Of a stretch of 64,000 bases of DNA, positions 62,991-64,000 are shown piece by piece. This stretch comes from Pseudoflavitalea sp. G-6-1-2 (lineage in GTDB: Bacteria > Bacteroidota > Bacteroidia > Chitinophagales > Chitinophagaceae). The stretch covers positions 620,001 through 684,000 of the forward strand of contig NZ_JABBGB010000002.1 in assembly GCF_012927185.1 (NCBI RefSeq). Reading direction: 5' to 3'. Each line of letters begins with the position of its first letter. Positions within the stretch are counted from its first letter, which is position 1. The position numbers were made by a program, and so were the translations under genes. The notes below the pieces were generated by a model that saw only the letters and a list, made by a program, of their open reading frames with translations, searched no databases and was not told the DNA's origin.

Positions 62991-63634
62991 CTGCCTGAAG
63001 ATTTCTCAGCCCATATATAAGCTCTTCTGGTTTTATACTCCATGCTTTCATTCGGGCGTCTCTCGATAGCATCGATTACAGTAAAGCCGGTTTGATTTAG
63101 CAGTTCAACAATATCATCAGACCTGAAAAAGAACAGATCGATATCAATTTCTTTGTCGCGTGCTTTATCGAAGTGAACGATCTCATCACCTACGTGAAAC
63201 GAAAACAAAAAATCTCCCCCCGCTTTCAGTACTCTGTTTATCTCTGCGAAACATTTTTTTACATCTTCCAATGTAAAATGCACAATTGCATAAAAGGCAA
63301 GCGCACTGCCAAGATAATCTGAAGGATACCCGATATCCAGCAGGTTCCCTGTTTCAAATTTTATCTGAGGGGATAGCTTTTGAGCAACTTGTACCATTGC
63401 CGGAGAGAGATCGACACCGACGATATTTTTCAGGCCGTTATCATATAGAAATCTGGTTGTTTGTCCGGGGCCACAGCCAAAGTCGGCACAGAGTCCCTTG
63501 TCTTTATTGGAGGATGCAAATTCAGTCAACAATAATCTATCGATATGTTTTCGGGAAAGCTCGTCCCAGCGCTCGATCGCATAATCTTCGGCTACCGTGT
63601 TATAGCATTGCAGAATTTTGTCCTGAGAGTTCAT
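62987..63634 (-). CDS. Class I SAM-dependent methyltransferase
   Basis: A 215-aa methyltransferase. Motif I ADFGCGPGQTTRFLYDNG (about residues 50-67), motif II VGVDLSPAMVQVAQKL, motif III around NLLDIGYPSDYLGSALAFYAIVHFTLEDVKKCFAEINRVLKAGGDFLFSFHVG are intact, as in the ubiquinone/menaquinone-type Methyltransf_11 group. The substrate is unknown. It converges with the GreA/B-like gene. Confidence 0.94.
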   Translation of the reverse strand: MNSQDKILQCYNTVAEDYAIERWDELSRKHIDRLLLTEFASSNKDKGLCADFGCGPGQTTRFLYDNGLKNIVGVDLSPAMVQVAQKLSPQIKFETGNLLDIGYPSDYLGSALAFYAIVHFTLEDVKKCFAEINRVLKAGGDFLFSFHVGDEIVHFDKARDKEIDIDLFFFRSDDIVELLNQTGFTVIDAIERRPNESMEYKTRRAYIWAEKSSGS

Positions 63635-63761
63635 TGTATTACTTTTTAGTTTTCCCGGAATTTGATGGCGAAGGCTGCAGGCAATTGAAATTTGCAGATC
63701 GGGAGTCAGCGGTAGCGATCAGATTCCGTAAGCAAATGGAAGAGAAAACTAAAGTAAAACA

Positions 63762-63786
63762 AAATCGGGGCATTACACCCCGATTT
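63762..63786 (-). terminator. Rho-independent terminator after the isochorismatase-family gene
   Basis: AAATCGGGG/CCCCGATTT arms (9 bp, perfect) around a 7-base loop at 63762-63786, followed on the minus strand by TTTTGTTTTACTTT. It lies 9 bases after the stop at 63796. Confidence 0.85.
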
Positions 63787-63795
63787 ATTGTTCAT

Positions 63796-64000
63796 TTATT
63801 CAGAAACCACTTCTGAAGTGGTTTTGATAGTGGCGTAATAGAACTCCATCGCTCCCAGCAATGATTGCTGCACGGCTTCGGCAGCTACTTTCTTTCCCTG
63901 AATCTCAACATCCAGCGTAGCACAGGCATCGGAAACAACGGTGCAATCAAAGCCGTAATCTTTGGCGGCTTTCACTGTAGCATCGATGCACACGTGCGTC
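63796..64000 (-). CDS. C-terminal end of an isochorismatase-family cysteine hydrolase (partial)
   Basis: The frame is open to the right edge, so the gene extends beyond the window. The visible end contains THVCIDATVKAAKDYGFDCTVVSDACAT, the THxC(V/I)xxT signature with the catalytic cysteine, followed by a helix and AMEFYYATIKTTSEVVSE. The GTG at 63991-63993 is not a start; it encodes the valine in that motif. Members hydrolyse nicotinamide, isochorismate or related amides; the specificity cannot be read from the fragment. Confidence 0.93.
   Translation of the reverse strand, partial: THVCIDATVKAAKDYGFDCTVVSDACATLDVEIQGKKVAAEAVQQSLLGAMEFYYATIKTTSEVVSE

Overview
The window looks like a chromosomal segment of a Bacteroidota bacterium, most likely of the Chitinophagaceae/Chitinophagales. 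The evidence is two SusC/SusD outer-membrane uptake pairs, a FecR/ECF-sigma regulated uptake operon, Gld-type ABC transporter genes, promoter-like TAnnTTTG boxes instead of E. coli-type -10 boxes, and many DUF families typical of the phylum. I saw no tRNA, rRNA, CRISPR array or insertion sequence.

Region 1 (1-29225, + strand) is an almost complete extracellular contractile injection system (eCIS, Afp/PVC/AlgoCIS-like). In order it holds the end of a gene cut by the window edge, one sheath, two Cys-rich coiled-coil proteins of unknown function, two gp19-like tube proteins, a 54-residue DUF5908 protein, a LysM/CIS-tube adaptor, a VgrG-like spike, a PAAR tip, a gp25 wedge, two very large baseplate proteins (1577 and 2096 aa), a tape-measure protein, a DUF4157 cargo protein with a C-terminal nuclease-like domain, a probable immunity protein, a ParA-type ATPase, a small Lys/Glu-rich protein that shares cargo-like N-terminal motifs, and an AAA+ ATPase. 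All genes are tightly packed, so one long transcript is likely. No separate tail-fibre gene is visible; the 2096-aa protein carries an unusual array of about ten short repeats.

Region 2 (29236-32970, - strand) converges on the eCIS operon. It holds a SMI1/KNR4 (SUKH)-like protein, an unknown protein, a strong terminator and two tandem MutS-type ATPases without a mismatch-recognition domain. Region 3 (33001-39231, -) has two tandem GldF-GldG-type fused ABC permease/auxiliary proteins, a GldA-type ATPase, a secreted DUF2059 protein and a possible 26-aa ORF.

Region 4 (39342-48145, -) is a regulated uptake operon read as ECF sigma, FecR, SusC with an STN signalling domain, SusD, a metallohydrolase-like lipoprotein without the HExxH motif, and a second ECF sigma with a membrane anchor and tail. 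Region 5 (48256-54860, +) has an SRPBCC protein, an UlaG-like metallo-hydrolase, a 683-bp gene-free leader and a second SusC/SusD pair.

Region 6 (54970-64000) is mixed housekeeping/accessory: an ArsR-SRPBCC-DoxX-YdeI operon with a clear repeated operator, an APH-type kinase, a DUF4268 protein, a LysR regulator with a probable autoregulatory site, a DrrAB-like exporter led by an HTH-pentapeptide-repeat regulator, a GNAT enzyme on a probable leaderless transcript, a GreA/B-like protein, a methyltransferase and the end of an isochorismatase-family hydrolase.

The most unusual material is in region 1: the nuclease-like cargo with an adjacent immunity-like gene, the ParA gene, the two Cys-rich proteins, the repeat array and the small cargo-like protein. 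All family names rest on recognition of sequence patterns by eye; no database search was run.
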